Source: DASUPK01 sp963804595
Lineage (GTDB): Bacteria; Actinomycetota; Thermoleophilia; Solirubrobacterales; 70-9
Direction: 5' to 3'
Length of the DNA: 64,000 bases
Assembly (NCBI GenBank): GCA_963804595.1
Contig: CAWDQZ010000019.1
Coordinates: forward strand, 124,001 to 188,000
The position numbers were made by a program, and so were the translations under genes. Every line of letters starts with the position of its first letter. The stretch's first letter is position 1. Shown piece after piece: positions 8,500 through 16,422 of this stretch. The notes below the pieces were generated by a model that saw only the letters and a program-made list of their open reading frames with translations, was not told where the DNA came from and did no database searches.

Positions 8500-9042
8500 G
8501 TGACGGACGACACGATCGGGGAGGTGCTCGTCTCCGAGGAGGACCTGCAGCGCCGCGTGGCGGAGCTCGGGGCGGAGGTGAGCCGGGACTACGAGGGTCG
8601 CACCCCTCTGCTCGTCGCGATCCTGAAGGGAGCGGTGCCTTTCCTGGCGGATCTGATGCGCCACCTGACGATCGAGTGCGAGCTCGACTTCATGGCCGTT
8701 TCGAGCTACGGCTCTTCGACGGACTCCTCCGGAGTCGTCAGGATCCTGAAGGACCTCGATGCGGCGATCGCCGATCGCGACGTCCTGATCGTCGAGGACA
8801 TCATCGACTCGGGTCTCACCCTCCATTACCTGCTGCGCAACCTGCAGGCACGCGGCCCGAGGTCGATCGAGGTCTGCGCGTTGCTCACCAAGCCCGAGCG
8901 TCGGCGGGTGGACCTGCCCGTCCGCTACGTCGGTTTCGAGATCCCCAACCGCTTCGCGATCGGCTACGGCCTCGATCACCTCGAGCGGTACCGCAACCTC
9001 TCATACGTCGCCGCCCTGCGCGAAAACCCGCACGGCAGCTAG
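8500..9042 (+). CDS. hpt: hypoxanthine(-guanine) phosphoribosyltransferase
   Basis: Converts hypoxanthine or guanine plus PRPP to IMP or GMP in purine salvage. The 180-residue protein shows the PRPP-binding motif VLIVEDIIDSGLTL at residues 95-108 and the flexible loop SYGSSTDSSG (about 69-78). ILKGAVPFLADL (about 41-52) holds the KG pair that contacts pyrophosphate, and VGFEIPNRFAIGYGLDH lies near the C-terminus. It starts with GTG, 22 bases after tilS, and is followed by ftsH. In B. subtilis Hpt and TilS jointly activate ftsH transcription; whether that applies here is unknown. Confidence 0.96.
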   Translation: MTDDTIGEVLVSEEDLQRRVAELGAEVSRDYEGRTPLLVAILKGAVPFLADLMRHLTIECELDFMAVSSYGSSTDSSGVVRILKDLDAAIADRDVLIVEDIIDSGLTLHYLLRNLQARGPRSIEVCALLTKPERRRVDLPVRYVGFEIPNRFAIGYGLDHLERYRNLSYVAALRENPHGS

Positions 9043-9115
9043 ATCAACGCTGGTACCCTCGGCATAGATCCGGAGGTGCGCATTCGGCGCACTACTGGGC
9101 AAAGGGACCCGACAC

Positions 9116-11074
9116 GTGAGACGTTTTTTCCGAAGCGCTGCCTTTCCGATTCTGATTGTCGTCGTGCTGGCGTTCTTCGCCCAGCGCCTGATCAGTCCGG
9201 GGTCGGGCCACGAGACGCCCGACTACAACACCTTCATCCAGCGGATCGACCAGGGGCAGATCGAGTCCGTCACCTGGAACACGAAGGACAACACCCTCAA
9301 CGTCAAGCAGACGGACGGGACCAGCTACGACGAGTCCTATCCGGACTCCGACTCCGCCCAGGCTGAGCTGCTCAACAACCTCCAGCAGCACAACGTCAAG
9401 ACCGACATCAAGGGCAAGGGGGGGTCGAGCCTGCTCTCGCTGCTCACCTACATCCTTCCGTTCATCCTCTTCTTCGCCTTCTGGATCTTCCTGATGAACC
9501 AGATGCAGGGCGGTGGCTCACGGGTGATGAGCTTCGGCAAGTCACGAGCAAAGCGGATGTCGGTCGACGCACCGAAGATCACCTTCCGCGACGTGGCCGG
9601 AGCCGACGAGGCCGTGCAGGAGCTCCACGAGATCAAGGAGTTTCTCGAGAACCCGAAGAAGTTCCAGTCCCTCGGCGCGCGGATTCCAAAGGGCGTGCTG
9701 CTCTACGGACCGCCCGGCACCGGGAAGACGCTGCTCGCCCGCGCTGTCGCCGGTGAGGCCGGCGTGCCGTTCTTCTCCATCTCCGGCTCCGATTTCGTCG
9801 AGATGTTCGTTGGCGTCGGCGCCTCCCGCGTCCGCGACCTCTTCGAACAGGCCAAGCAGAACTCTCCCTGCATCATCTTCATGGACGAGATCGACGCCGT
9901 CGGCCGCCACCGCGGCGCCGGCATGGGCGGCGGCCACGACGAGCGAGAGCAGACGCTCAACCAGCTGCTCGTCGAGATGGACGGCTTCGAGATGAAGGAC
10001 AACATCATCCTGATCGCCGCCACCAACCGGCCAGACATCCTCGACCCGGCGCTGCTCCGGCCCGGCCGCTTCGACCGCCAGATCGTGGTCGACCGGCCCG
10101 ACCGCAAGGGCCGCAAGCAGATCCTCGAGGTGCACACCCGCGGCAAGCCGCTCGCCCAGAACATCGACCTCGACGCTCTGGCGGGCCAGACCCCCGGCTT
10201 CACCGGTGCCGACCTCGCCAACTTGATCAATGAGGCCGCCCTGCTAACCGCGCGCTCGAGCAAGCGCGAGATCACGATGATCGAGCTCGAGGAGGGGATC
10301 ATGCGGGTGATCGCCGGCCCCGAGAAGAAGAGCCGGGTCATGTCGGAGAAGGAGCGGCTCATCACCGCCTACCACGAGCTCGGCCACGCCATCGTCGGGC
10401 ACCTGCTGCCGAACTCCGACCCCGTCCACAAGGTGTCGATCATCAGCCGCGGCCAGGCGCTCGGCTACACGATCTCCCTGCCGACCGAGGACAAGTTCCT
10501 CACCACGCGCGCGGAGCTCAACGACACCATGGCGATGACCCTCGGCGGTCGCGCCGCGGAGGAGATCGTCTTCGGCGAGATCACCACCGGCGCCTCCAAC
10601 GATCTCGAGAAGGTGACCGAGACTGCCAAGCAGATGGTGATGCGCTTCGGCATGTCCGAGCGACTGGGGCCGCGCGTCTTCGGCCACGACCGCTCAATGC
10701 CGTTCCTGGGCCGCGAGTTCTCCGCCGAGCCGGACTACTCGGACGAGGTCGCCCGCGAGATCGACGACGAGGTCCGCCGCATGGTGGAGGAGGCCCACCA
10801 GACCTCCAAGGACATCCTCTCCGAGCACCGGGAGCAGCTCGACACCATCTCGCGGATCCTGCTCGAGCGGGAGACGATCGAGGCGGACGAGTTCATCGCC
10901 CTGCTCGAGGGCAAGCCGGAGGACGAGATCTTCGCCGACGAGGAGGAGGCCAAGCCGCCCGAGGCCCCGCCCGTCGAGGAGAAGGGCACCGCTCGCGAGG
11001 GCCCCAAGCCGCGTCCGCACCCGCGCCCGGGTCTGGCTGGCGGTGGGGCCGAGATGCGCGACAACCGCTCGTAG
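9116..11074 (+). CDS. ftsH: membrane ATP-dependent zinc metalloprotease FtsH
   Basis: FtsH extracts and degrades membrane and short-lived cytosolic proteins. The 652-residue protein has transmembrane helices at about 8-24 and 106-127 flanking an extracytoplasmic domain. An AAA+ module carries Walker A GPPGTGKT (198-205), Walker B CIIFMDEID (252-260) and the arginine-finger region RPGRFDR. The zinc site HELGH is at 420-424. The last 45 residues are acidic then Pro/Arg-rich (KPPEAPPVEEKGTAREGPKPRPHPRPG), as is common for actinobacterial FtsH. The GTG at 9116 is preceded by only 73 bases after hpt, so it is probably cotranscribed with tilS-hpt. The usual neighbour folE is absent downstream. Confidence 0.97.
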   Translation: MRRFFRSAAFPILIVVVLAFFAQRLISPGSGHETPDYNTFIQRIDQGQIESVTWNTKDNTLNVKQTDGTSYDESYPDSDSAQAELLNNLQQHNVKTDIKGKGGSSLLSLLTYILPFILFFAFWIFLMNQMQGGGSRVMSFGKSRAKRMSVDAPKITFRDVAGADEAVQELHEIKEFLENPKKFQSLGARIPKGVLLYGPPGTGKTLLARAVAGEAGVPFFSISGSDFVEMFVGVGASRVRDLFEQAKQNSPCIIFMDEIDAVGRHRGAGMGGGHDEREQTLNQLLVEMDGFEMKDNIILIAATNRPDILDPALLRPGRFDRQIVVDRPDRKGRKQILEVHTRGKPLAQNIDLDALAGQTPGFTGADLANLINEAALLTARSSKREITMIELEEGIMRVIAGPEKKSRVMSEKERLITAYHELGHAIVGHLLPNSDPVHKVSIISRGQALGYTISLPTEDKFLTTRAELNDTMAMTLGGRAAEEIVFGEITTGASNDLEKVTETAKQMVMRFGMSERLGPRVFGHDRSMPFLGREFSAEPDYSDEVAREIDDEVRRMVEEAHQTSKDILSEHREQLDTISRILLERETIEADEFIALLEGKPEDEIFADEEEAKPPEAPPVEEKGTAREGPKPRPHPRPGLAGGGAEMRDNRS

Positions 11075-11155
11075 CGGCGCGGTTCCACCGAACGTCCCTG
11101 AGTACGCCCTAGAGGCGGTATCGCGGGACGTTCGGCCCGGTTCATACTCCGCGAG

Positions 11156-11497
11156 ATGCGCCTGGTCCTGCCCTCCTTCAGTGCCGCTTTTCTCGTTCTC
11201 TTCCTGGCCGCCTGCGGCAGCAGCGGGTCGAACGTGGAGCCGAGCGGGTCCCAGAGGGCCGTCGACGAGGCCCAGGCGGCCTTCCGCCAGCTCCAGACCG
11301 GCGGAGAGGACCTGAGCGCCGGCCCCTGCATCTCGGAGAGCCTTCCCGGGCTCCCCGACTGGGTCGCGGACATCGCCCATGATCCGCGCCAGCCAATCGA
11401 TGACGAGGCGGCCAACCAGTGTCAGCGCTACCGCTCGGGCCAGGCGCACCACTTCGTCGAGTTGAACGTCGACGGTCAGCTGATCCGCGCGGAGTAG
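11156..11497 (+). CDS. small lipoprotein
   Basis: A 113-residue exported lipoprotein: a hydrophobic signal segment ends in the lipobox LAAC (residues 17-20), followed by the flexible linker GSSGSNVEPSG. The mature part contains two further Cys (in AGPCIS and NQCQRY) that could form a disulfide. No domain is recognised. It stands where folE is often found between ftsH and folP and ends 3 bases before folP, so it is probably translated from the same mRNA. Its role is unknown. Confidence 0.75.
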   Translation: MRLVLPSFSAAFLVLFLAACGSSGSNVEPSGSQRAVDEAQAAFRQLQTGGEDLSAGPCISESLPGLPDWVADIAHDPRQPIDDEAANQCQRYRSGQAHHFVELNVDGQLIRAE

Positions 11498-11500
11498 GCG

Positions 11501-12295
11501 ATGCCGGCTCGGATCATGGGGATCGTCAACGTCACCCCCGATTCGTTCTCTGACGGGGGAGAGTTCCTCGATCCGCAGCGCGCCATCGCCCACGGCCGAC
11601 AGCTGGCGGCGGAGGGGGCGGACGTGCTCGACGTCGGCGGAGAGTCAACCCGCCCGGGTGCCGAGGGGGTCACCGCCGAACAGGAGCTGGCCCGGGTGGC
11701 GCCCGTGGTCGAGGCGCTCGCGCGGGATGACGGGCCGGCGGTCTCGATCGACACCTCGAAGCTCGCGGTCGCCGATTCGGCTCTCACCCTGGGCGCCGCG
11801 ATGGTCAACGACGTGACCGCGCTGCGGGCCGAGCCCGAGCTCGCGGAGCTCTGCGCGGAGCGCCGCTGCGAGGTCGTCCTGATGCACATGCTCGGCGACC
11901 CGCGGACGATGCAGGAGAACCCGGTCTACGAGGACGTGGTCGACGACATCAAGGCCTTCCTCGCGCAACGGATCGAGTTCGCCATCTCCCAGGGGATCGA
12001 GGAGGAGCGGATCTGGATCGATCCGGGCATCGGCTTTGGCAAGACCGTCGAGCACAACCTGGAGCTCCACCGGCGGCTCGGCGAGCTCGCGGAACTCGGC
12101 CGCCCGATCGTATTCGGCTCTTCTCGCAAGAGCTTCATTGGCAAGCTCACCGGAGCCGGGGTCGATCAGCGCCTCGGGGGCACCATCGCGTCCAACGTGA
12201 TCGCCCGTGCGAACGGCGCGAGCATGCTGCGCGTCCACGAGGTCGCGCCGATCCGCCAGGGAGTGACGGTTGCGGACGCCGTCATTGGTCGATGA
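11501..12295 (+). CDS. folP: dihydropteroate synthase
   Basis: Condenses 6-hydroxymethyl-dihydropterin diphosphate with p-aminobenzoate to dihydropteroate in folate synthesis; it is the sulfonamide target. The 264-residue TIM barrel has the pterin/diphosphate loop IVNVTPDSFSDGG (7-19), VGGESTRPGA (about 46-55) and VSIDTSK (about 85). ALTLGAAMVNDVTALR (about 94), VVLMHMLGDPRTMQ and DPGIGFGKT (about 176) follow. FGSSRKSFIG (about 206-215) carries the Ser/Arg/Lys contacts. The ATG lies 3 bases after the lipoprotein gene. Its 3' end overlaps a convergent hydrolase gene by 14 bases. Confidence 0.97.
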   Translation: MPARIMGIVNVTPDSFSDGGEFLDPQRAIAHGRQLAAEGADVLDVGGESTRPGAEGVTAEQELARVAPVVEALARDDGPAVSIDTSKLAVADSALTLGAAMVNDVTALRAEPELAELCAERRCEVVLMHMLGDPRTMQENPVYEDVVDDIKAFLAQRIEFAISQGIEEERIWIDPGIGFGKTVEHNLELHRRLGELAELGRPIVFGSSRKSFIGKLTGAGVDQRLGGTIASNVIARANGASMLRVHEVAPIRQGVTVADAVIGR

Positions 12296-13175
12296 ACTCA
12301 CGAATCAGCGAGTTGACCACGTCGGGGCGCTCGTAGGGCACCCAGTGGCCGGCGCCCGGCACGATCTCAACCCGCAGGTGCGGGACCCATTCGCTCAGCC
12401 CGCGGGTCAGCGAGGGCAGCAGGGCGGCGTCGTTCTCACCCCAGATCACCAGCGTCGGGACCTCCACCGTCTGCGAGGTGATCTTGCTCGCGTACTCCTC
12501 GGGGACGCCCCCCGCCGCGACCTGTTCGCCCATGCGAGCGGCCCGGTAGTAGTTGAGCCCCCCGCGCAGCGCTCCTGGCTGCGCCCAGGCCTCGTGGTAG
12601 ACCGCGCGGTCGGCAGCGGAGAGGCGGGCCTGACTGCCGCCGATCCGGAGCATGATGTCGTCCATCAGCGAGAAGTCGTTCGCGGCGAGCATCTCCTCCG
12701 GCTCGGGCGACGGCTTGGAGAGCTCGACCATGTAATTGACGGCGTCCCGCTGCTTCGGGCTCTCGAGCAGGTCGCGGTTCCAGGTGAAGGGAGGAGGGGC
12801 GTCGATGATCACCAGTCGGTCGAGCATCTCCGGGTACTTGAGGGCGAACGCCCAGGACACGATCCCGCCCCAGTCGTGGCCGACCAGGGTGAGCGGCGCG
12901 AGGTCGAGCTCCTGAACCAGCCCGACGATGTCGCCGAGCAGGTGGCGCATCCGGTAGGCCTCTGGATCCTCCGGCTTGCAGGAGAGGTTGTAGCCGCGCA
13001 GGTCGGGCGCGTAGACGGCGTGATCGTCGCCGAGGTCCGCTAGCTGCTCCCTCCACAGGAACCAGAACTGTGGGAATCCGTGGAGGAAGAGGATCCGCTT
13101 GCCGTGCCCGCGGCTCACATAGTGGATCCGGCATTCCTCGAGGTCGACGAAGCGATCTTGAAGCTCATCCCCCAT
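12282..13175 (-). CDS. alpha/beta hydrolase, epoxide hydrolase / dehalogenase-like
   Basis: A 297-residue alpha/beta-hydrolase of the epoxide hydrolase/haloalkane dehalogenase branch. The oxyanion-hole motif HGFPQFWFLW is at residues 32-41, the nucleophile is Asp101 in GHDWGG, an acid is expected in IWGENDA (about 245), and the catalytic His is in GAGHWVP (about 272). An Asp nucleophile rather than Ser indicates an alkyl-enzyme mechanism, acting on epoxides or haloalkanes. The cap region (about 125-220) contains SLMDDIMLRIGG and YYRAARM, with a Tyr available to activate an epoxide. It is transcribed against the folate genes, converging on folP and diverging from folB with only 39 bases between starts. 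Confidence 0.9.
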   Translation of the reverse strand: MGDELQDRFVDLEECRIHYVSRGHGKRILFLHGFPQFWFLWREQLADLGDDHAVYAPDLRGYNLSCKPEDPEAYRMRHLLGDIVGLVQELDLAPLTLVGHDWGGIVSWAFALKYPEMLDRLVIIDAPPPFTWNRDLLESPKQRDAVNYMVELSKPSPEPEEMLAANDFSLMDDIMLRIGGSQARLSAADRAVYHEAWAQPGALRGGLNYYRAARMGEQVAAGGVPEEYASKITSQTVEVPTLVIWGENDAALLPSLTRGLSEWVPHLRVEIVPGAGHWVPYERPDVVNSLIREFIDQ

Positions 13176-13214
13176 GACGGCGACAGCCTTTCACGACCCG
13201 CTACTTTGGCGGCG

Positions 13215-13628
13215 ATGGACGAGTCGGCACATCCCTCCGTGGAAGTTGAGATCCGCGGCCTCTCCATATATACGCACCACGGCGTCACCGACGCCGAGCA
13301 GGAGGTGGGCCAGCGGCTCGAGTTCGACCTGACCTTCGACGTGCCGGACTGCGACGCGGTACTCACCGACCGCATCGATGACACGGTCGACTACTCGGAG
13401 GTCTGTGACATCGTTGCCCTCGCCGCGACCGAGACGAGCTACCGCACCCTCGAGCGCCTCTGCCATGTCGTGGCGGAGCGGCTGATGGAGCGCTTCGACT
13501 GCGAGTCGGTCCAAGTCCGGGCGGCGAAGCCGGAGCCGCCAGTCCCCTATCCGGTCCAGGAGGCGGCCGTGGAGGTCACCCTGGAGCGCTCGCTCGACCG
13601 TGAGCCGGACGACGAGGACGGAGTCTGA
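13215..13628 (+). CDS. folB: dihydroneopterin aldolase
   Basis: Cleaves 7,8-dihydroneopterin to 6-hydroxymethyl-dihydropterin and glycolaldehyde. The start at ATG 13215 gives 137 residues, near the usual 120; the open frame runs further back but there it is antisense to the hydrolase. Motifs: EIRGLSIYTHHGVTDAEQEVGQRLEFDL (Tyr/His and the conserved GVxxxE/Q, about residues 9-36), DTVDYSEVCD (about 60) and TLERLCHVVAERL (about 82). The K in VRAAKPEPPVP (about 110) is the catalytic Lys position. Its stop overlaps the apparent start of folK, so both are translationally coupled. Confidence 0.94.
   Translation: MDESAHPSVEVEIRGLSIYTHHGVTDAEQEVGQRLEFDLTFDVPDCDAVLTDRIDDTVDYSEVCDIVALAATETSYRTLERLCHVVAERLMERFDCESVQVRAAKPEPPVPYPVQEAAVEVTLERSLDREPDDEDGV
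13614..13627 (+). promoter_or_regulatory. ribosome binding site and CTG start of folK
   Basis: GAGGA at 13614-13618 lies 6 bases before CTG 13625-13627. The folK frame contains a stop at 13601-13603 and no ATG, GTG or TTG between it and the essential GLGSNVGDR motif, so CTG is the only plausible initiator. The CTG overlaps the folB stop as CTGA, suggesting reinitiation by the same ribosomes. Confidence 0.55.
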
Positions 13629-14131
13629 GCTCGGGTCGGCTTGGCTATCTCGGCCTCGGCTCGAACGTCGGCGACCGCGAGGCCCAGCTGCGGGGGGCGA
13701 TCGAGGCCCTGCGCGGGCAGGGCGTCGAGGTGGAAGCGATCTCCTCGCTCTACGAGACCGAGCCGGTCGGCGAGATCCCCGACCAGCCTGACTTCCTCAA
13801 CGCCGCGATCCGGATCCGGACCTCGCTGGAGCCCGAAGACCTGCTGGACGTCGGCAAGGCAATCGAGGCCGAGCGCGGCCGCGCCTTCGGCGGCCCGCGC
13901 CATGGTCCCCGCCCGATCGATATCGACCTGTTGCTGCTGGGCGACCTCGAGCTGACGACCGAGCGCCTCACCCTTCCTCACGCCGAGGTCACCTCCAGGC
14001 GTTTCGTTCTGCTCCCGCTGCTCGAGCTCGATCCCGAGCTGCAGCTCCCCGACGGTACCGAGCTGCGGGCCGCGCTCGAGAACCTCGGCCCTGGCCAGAG
14101 GGCGGAGCGTGTGGCTCCGCCGCCCGGCTAA
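13625..14131 (+). CDS. folK: HPPK, 6-hydroxymethyl-dihydropterin pyrophosphokinase
   Basis: Transfers diphosphate from ATP to 6-hydroxymethyl-dihydropterin, giving the FolP substrate. From the inferred CTG start the protein has 168 residues, matching the family. GYLGLGSNVGDRE lies at about 6-18, the pterin-binding SSLYETEPVG at about 38-47 and DFLNAAIRI at about 56. The signature GGPRHGPRPIDIDLLLLGD (about 86-104) contains the RxxxRxxDxD metal and ATP residues, and LTLPHAEVTSRRFVLLPLLEL follows (about 113-133). The first ATG-like start (GTG 13730) would delete the ATP-binding N-terminal strand, so it is rejected. The gene closes a compact folP...folB-folK cluster. Confidence 0.93.
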   Translation: MSSGRLGYLGLGSNVGDREAQLRGAIEALRGQGVEVEAISSLYETEPVGEIPDQPDFLNAAIRIRTSLEPEDLLDVGKAIEAERGRAFGGPRHGPRPIDIDLLLLGDLELTTERLTLPHAEVTSRRFVLLPLLELDPELQLPDGTELRAALENLGPGQRAERVAPPPG

Positions 14132-14199
14132 CGAGCGAGCCCGGAGAGCCAGTCCGCCGGGAAGACCGGCGACATCCGACCGGGGCGAGCGGTCCGCCC

Positions 14200-14552
14200 G
14201 TCTTGACCGCGAGCCCGACGGGCACAATGCGGCCCTTCATCGAGGGCCGGCCCTGTGGCGAGATGGCGAACCGGGTCGTGCCGTCGCGGCGCGCCTGAAC
14301 GATTCCACCGACGCGAGCGTCAACGCGGATCTGTCTTCGCTGCGCGCGGACCTCGACCGGATCGACGCCTGGATCGCGGACGGGGTACTCGGAGGACCCC
14401 AGCCGAACGCGGCCGATTACCAGATCGCCCCGAGCCTCCGGCTCCTGATGACTTTCGACGAGTCAACATCGCGGTGCGCGACGGATGCGACCCCGGAATC
14501 ACGTAGAGCTTTGCCTCGGGCATTGCGGCCGATCCTATTGGGCACTGGATAA
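14200..14552 (+). pseudogene. decayed, rearranged glutathione S-transferase C-terminal fragments
   Basis: Two pieces of a GST-like C-terminal domain remain, in different frames and in swapped order. Bases 14228-14299 encode MRPFIEGRPCGEMANRVVP, which in such proteins lies at the end. Bases 14278-14463 encode a middle segment with LNDSTDASVNADL, RADLDRIDAWIADGVLGG and QPNAADYQIAPSLRLLMTFDE, which should come before it. No N-terminal thioredoxin-like domain is visible and each piece runs into stops or frameshifts. It fills most of the 430-base gap between folK and coaX. Assignment rests on recognised family sequence; confidence in a GST origin is good, in the rearrangement moderate. Confidence 0.62.
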
Positions 14553-14560
14553 TCCCGCGA

Positions 14561-15331
14561 ATGCTGCTCGCGGTCGACGTCGGCAACACGCAGACGCACC
14601 TCGGTGCGTTCCAGAACGGCGAGCTCGGACACGACTGGCGGCTCACGACACTTCCGACAGCGACCTCAGATGAGCTCGCGGCCATGGTCTCGGATCTGCT
14701 GCAGCTCGAGGGATTCGCGTTTGAGGAGGTGGACGGGGCGATCATCTCTACGGTTGTGCCCCAACTCGGGCCGGAGTGGGAGCAGCTCTGTCGTCGGCAC
14801 GTCGACGGCCCTTGCCTCCTGGTCGGTCCCACCCTGAAGACCGGCATGCCCATCCTGGTCGACAACCCACACGAGCTGGGCGCTGACCGGCTCGTCAACG
14901 CGGTGGCTGCTCACGCGAAGGTGCAGGGAGCGTGCGTGACCGTCGACTTCGGAACCTCCACCAACTTCGACGTCGTCTCGGGAGCCGGCGAGTACCTGGG
15001 CGGCGTGATCGGCCCGGGCGTCGAGGTCTCGCTCGAGGCCCTCACCGCCCGGGCGGCCAAGCTGCCGCGCATCGACCTCTCCTCACCCGAGGGCGCGATC
15101 GGCAAGCACACCACGGCGGCGATCCAGTCCGGGTTCGCCTATGGCTTCGCCGGGCTGGTCGACGGGATCGACCGGCGCCTTGCGGGCGAGCTCGACGATC
15201 AGCCCACCTTCATCGCCACCGGTGGGCTGGCGCCTACGATCGCGCCGCTCTGCGAGACGATCGACGAGGTCGACGAGCTGCTCACCCTCCGCGGCCTGTT
15301 GCTGATCTACGACCGGAACAGCGGCACTTAA
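14561..15331 (+). CDS. coaX: type III pantothenate kinase
   Basis: Phosphorylates pantothenate, the first step of coenzyme A synthesis; this type is insensitive to CoA feedback and needs a monovalent cation. The 256-residue ASKHA-fold protein shows the phosphate-1 motif LLAVDVGNTQTHLG (2-15) and ISTVVPQLG (about 63). The pantothenate site is DNPHELGADRLVNAVAA (about 101-117), phosphate-2 is VTVDFGTSTNFDVV (about 127-140) and LGGVIGPGVEVSLEAL follows (about 147). The length is typical. It is separated from folK by a pseudogene and is followed 11 bases later by dus. Confidence 0.96.
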   Translation: MLLAVDVGNTQTHLGAFQNGELGHDWRLTTLPTATSDELAAMVSDLLQLEGFAFEEVDGAIISTVVPQLGPEWEQLCRRHVDGPCLLVGPTLKTGMPILVDNPHELGADRLVNAVAAHAKVQGACVTVDFGTSTNFDVVSGAGEYLGGVIGPGVEVSLEALTARAAKLPRIDLSSPEGAIGKHTTAAIQSGFAYGFAGLVDGIDRRLAGELDDQPTFIATGGLAPTIAPLCETIDEVDELLTLRGLLLIYDRNSGT

Positions 15332-15342
15332 CCTTCGAACCC

Positions 15343-16332
15343 GTGCAGCCGCAACTCACATCTCCGTTTCGGATCGGCGACGTCGAGATCGCCAATCGTG
15401 TCCTGCTCGCTCCCCTGGCGGGGATCGGGAACTGGTTCGTGCGGCTTCAGGCGCGCCGGCACGGCGCCGGTCTGGCCGTCTCGGAGATGGTCTCGGGTTT
15501 CGCGCTCCACTATCGAAACGAGCGGACCCTGCAGGAGCTGCTCCGCCTGCATCCCGACGAGCATCCGGTCTCGGTCCAGCTCTTCGGCCAGGACCCGGAC
15601 GTGATGCGCTCGGCGGCCGCCATCGTCGCCGATGCGGGCGCCGACCTGATCGACATCAACATGGGTTGTCCGGTTCGCAAGGTCTGCAAGACCGGCGCGG
15701 GGGCGGCCCTGCTCTCCGATCACGACCTGGCCGTCCGGATCGCGTCGGCGGCCCGCGAGGGCGGGGGCATCCCGGTGACTGTCAAGCTGCGCTCCGGCCT
15801 CGTGCCGGGAGGGCGCGAAGGCTTCGACCTGGCGCTCCGGCTGGTCGAGGATGCCGGCGTCTCGGCCATCGGCTTCCATCCGCGCTCGGCGGCCAATCAG
15901 CACAAGGGGCGGCCCGACTATGACCTGGCCCGGCGGCTATCAGGGCGACTCGACGTGCCGATGATCATCTCGGGCGGACTGGATTCGGCCGAGGACGCGA
16001 TGCACGCCTACGAGGCGTCGGGCGCGGATGCCGTGATGATTGCCCGCGGCTCGCTAGGCAACCCGTGGATCTTCGAGCGGCTCACCGGGCGCCGGAGCGC
16101 CGATCCCGACCGCGACGCCGTGGTCGCCGAGCTGCTCTGGGTGATGGAAAGGGCCGAGGAGCATCTCGGGCCCGATCGCGCAGCCCGCTACCTGCGCAAG
16201 TTCTATCCCTGGTATCTGGAGCGGCTCGATGCCGACAAGGAGACCGCTGCGGACTTTCAGCAGAGCGAGAGCCTTGCCGAGGCCCGTCGGCTGCTTCGCG
16301 ATCTCGCCGCCCCGACCGCCGTCGCGGCCTAG
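15343..16332 (+). CDS. dusB: tRNA-dihydrouridine synthase, DusB-like
   Basis: Reduces uridines in the D-loop of tRNA with FMN and NADPH. The GTG at 15343 gives 329 residues and begins just before the conserved PFRIGDVEIANRVLLAPLAGI; the longer open frame upstream is a shadow inside coaX. Motifs: SEMVSG (about 47), VQLFGQDPDVM (about 78), the catalytic-Cys region DINMGCPVRKVCKTGAGAAL (about 104-123), VKLRSGL (about 146), the His pair region GFHPRSAANQHKGRPDY, and the FMN-binding ISGGLDSAED and GADAVMIARGSLGNPW. It follows coaX by 11 bases; in B. subtilis dus also lies between folK and lysS. Confidence 0.94.
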   Translation: MQPQLTSPFRIGDVEIANRVLLAPLAGIGNWFVRLQARRHGAGLAVSEMVSGFALHYRNERTLQELLRLHPDEHPVSVQLFGQDPDVMRSAAAIVADAGADLIDINMGCPVRKVCKTGAGAALLSDHDLAVRIASAAREGGGIPVTVKLRSGLVPGGREGFDLALRLVEDAGVSAIGFHPRSAANQHKGRPDYDLARRLSGRLDVPMIISGGLDSAEDAMHAYEASGADAVMIARGSLGNPWIFERLTGRRSADPDRDAVVAELLWVMERAEEHLGPDRAARYLRKFYPWYLERLDADKETAADFQQSESLAEARRLLRDLAAPTAVAA

Positions 16333-16345
16333 CCGTCCAACGCCC

Positions 16346-16375
16346 TTGTTTCGCGGCGGGACCCACGGATATGCT
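16346..16375 (+). promoter_or_regulatory. putative promoter of the P-domain gene
   Basis: TTGTTT (16346-16351) and TATGCT (16370-16375) are separated by 18 bases, giving a leader of about 40 bases before ATG 16423. This suggests separate transcription of the secreted P-domain gene from the dus operon. Confidence 0.45.
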
Positions 16376-16422
16376 GGGCGCGCTCACGGAAGCGCCAGGG
16401 AAGGGGAATTTCGATTATCAAG

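Noticed and set aside
5799..8513. A 904-codon minus-strand open frame
   Set aside because: It lies antisense to the well-supported MerR-cyclase and tilS genes and its translation is Arg/Gly/Ala-rich without any domain, as expected for a GC-rich shadow frame.
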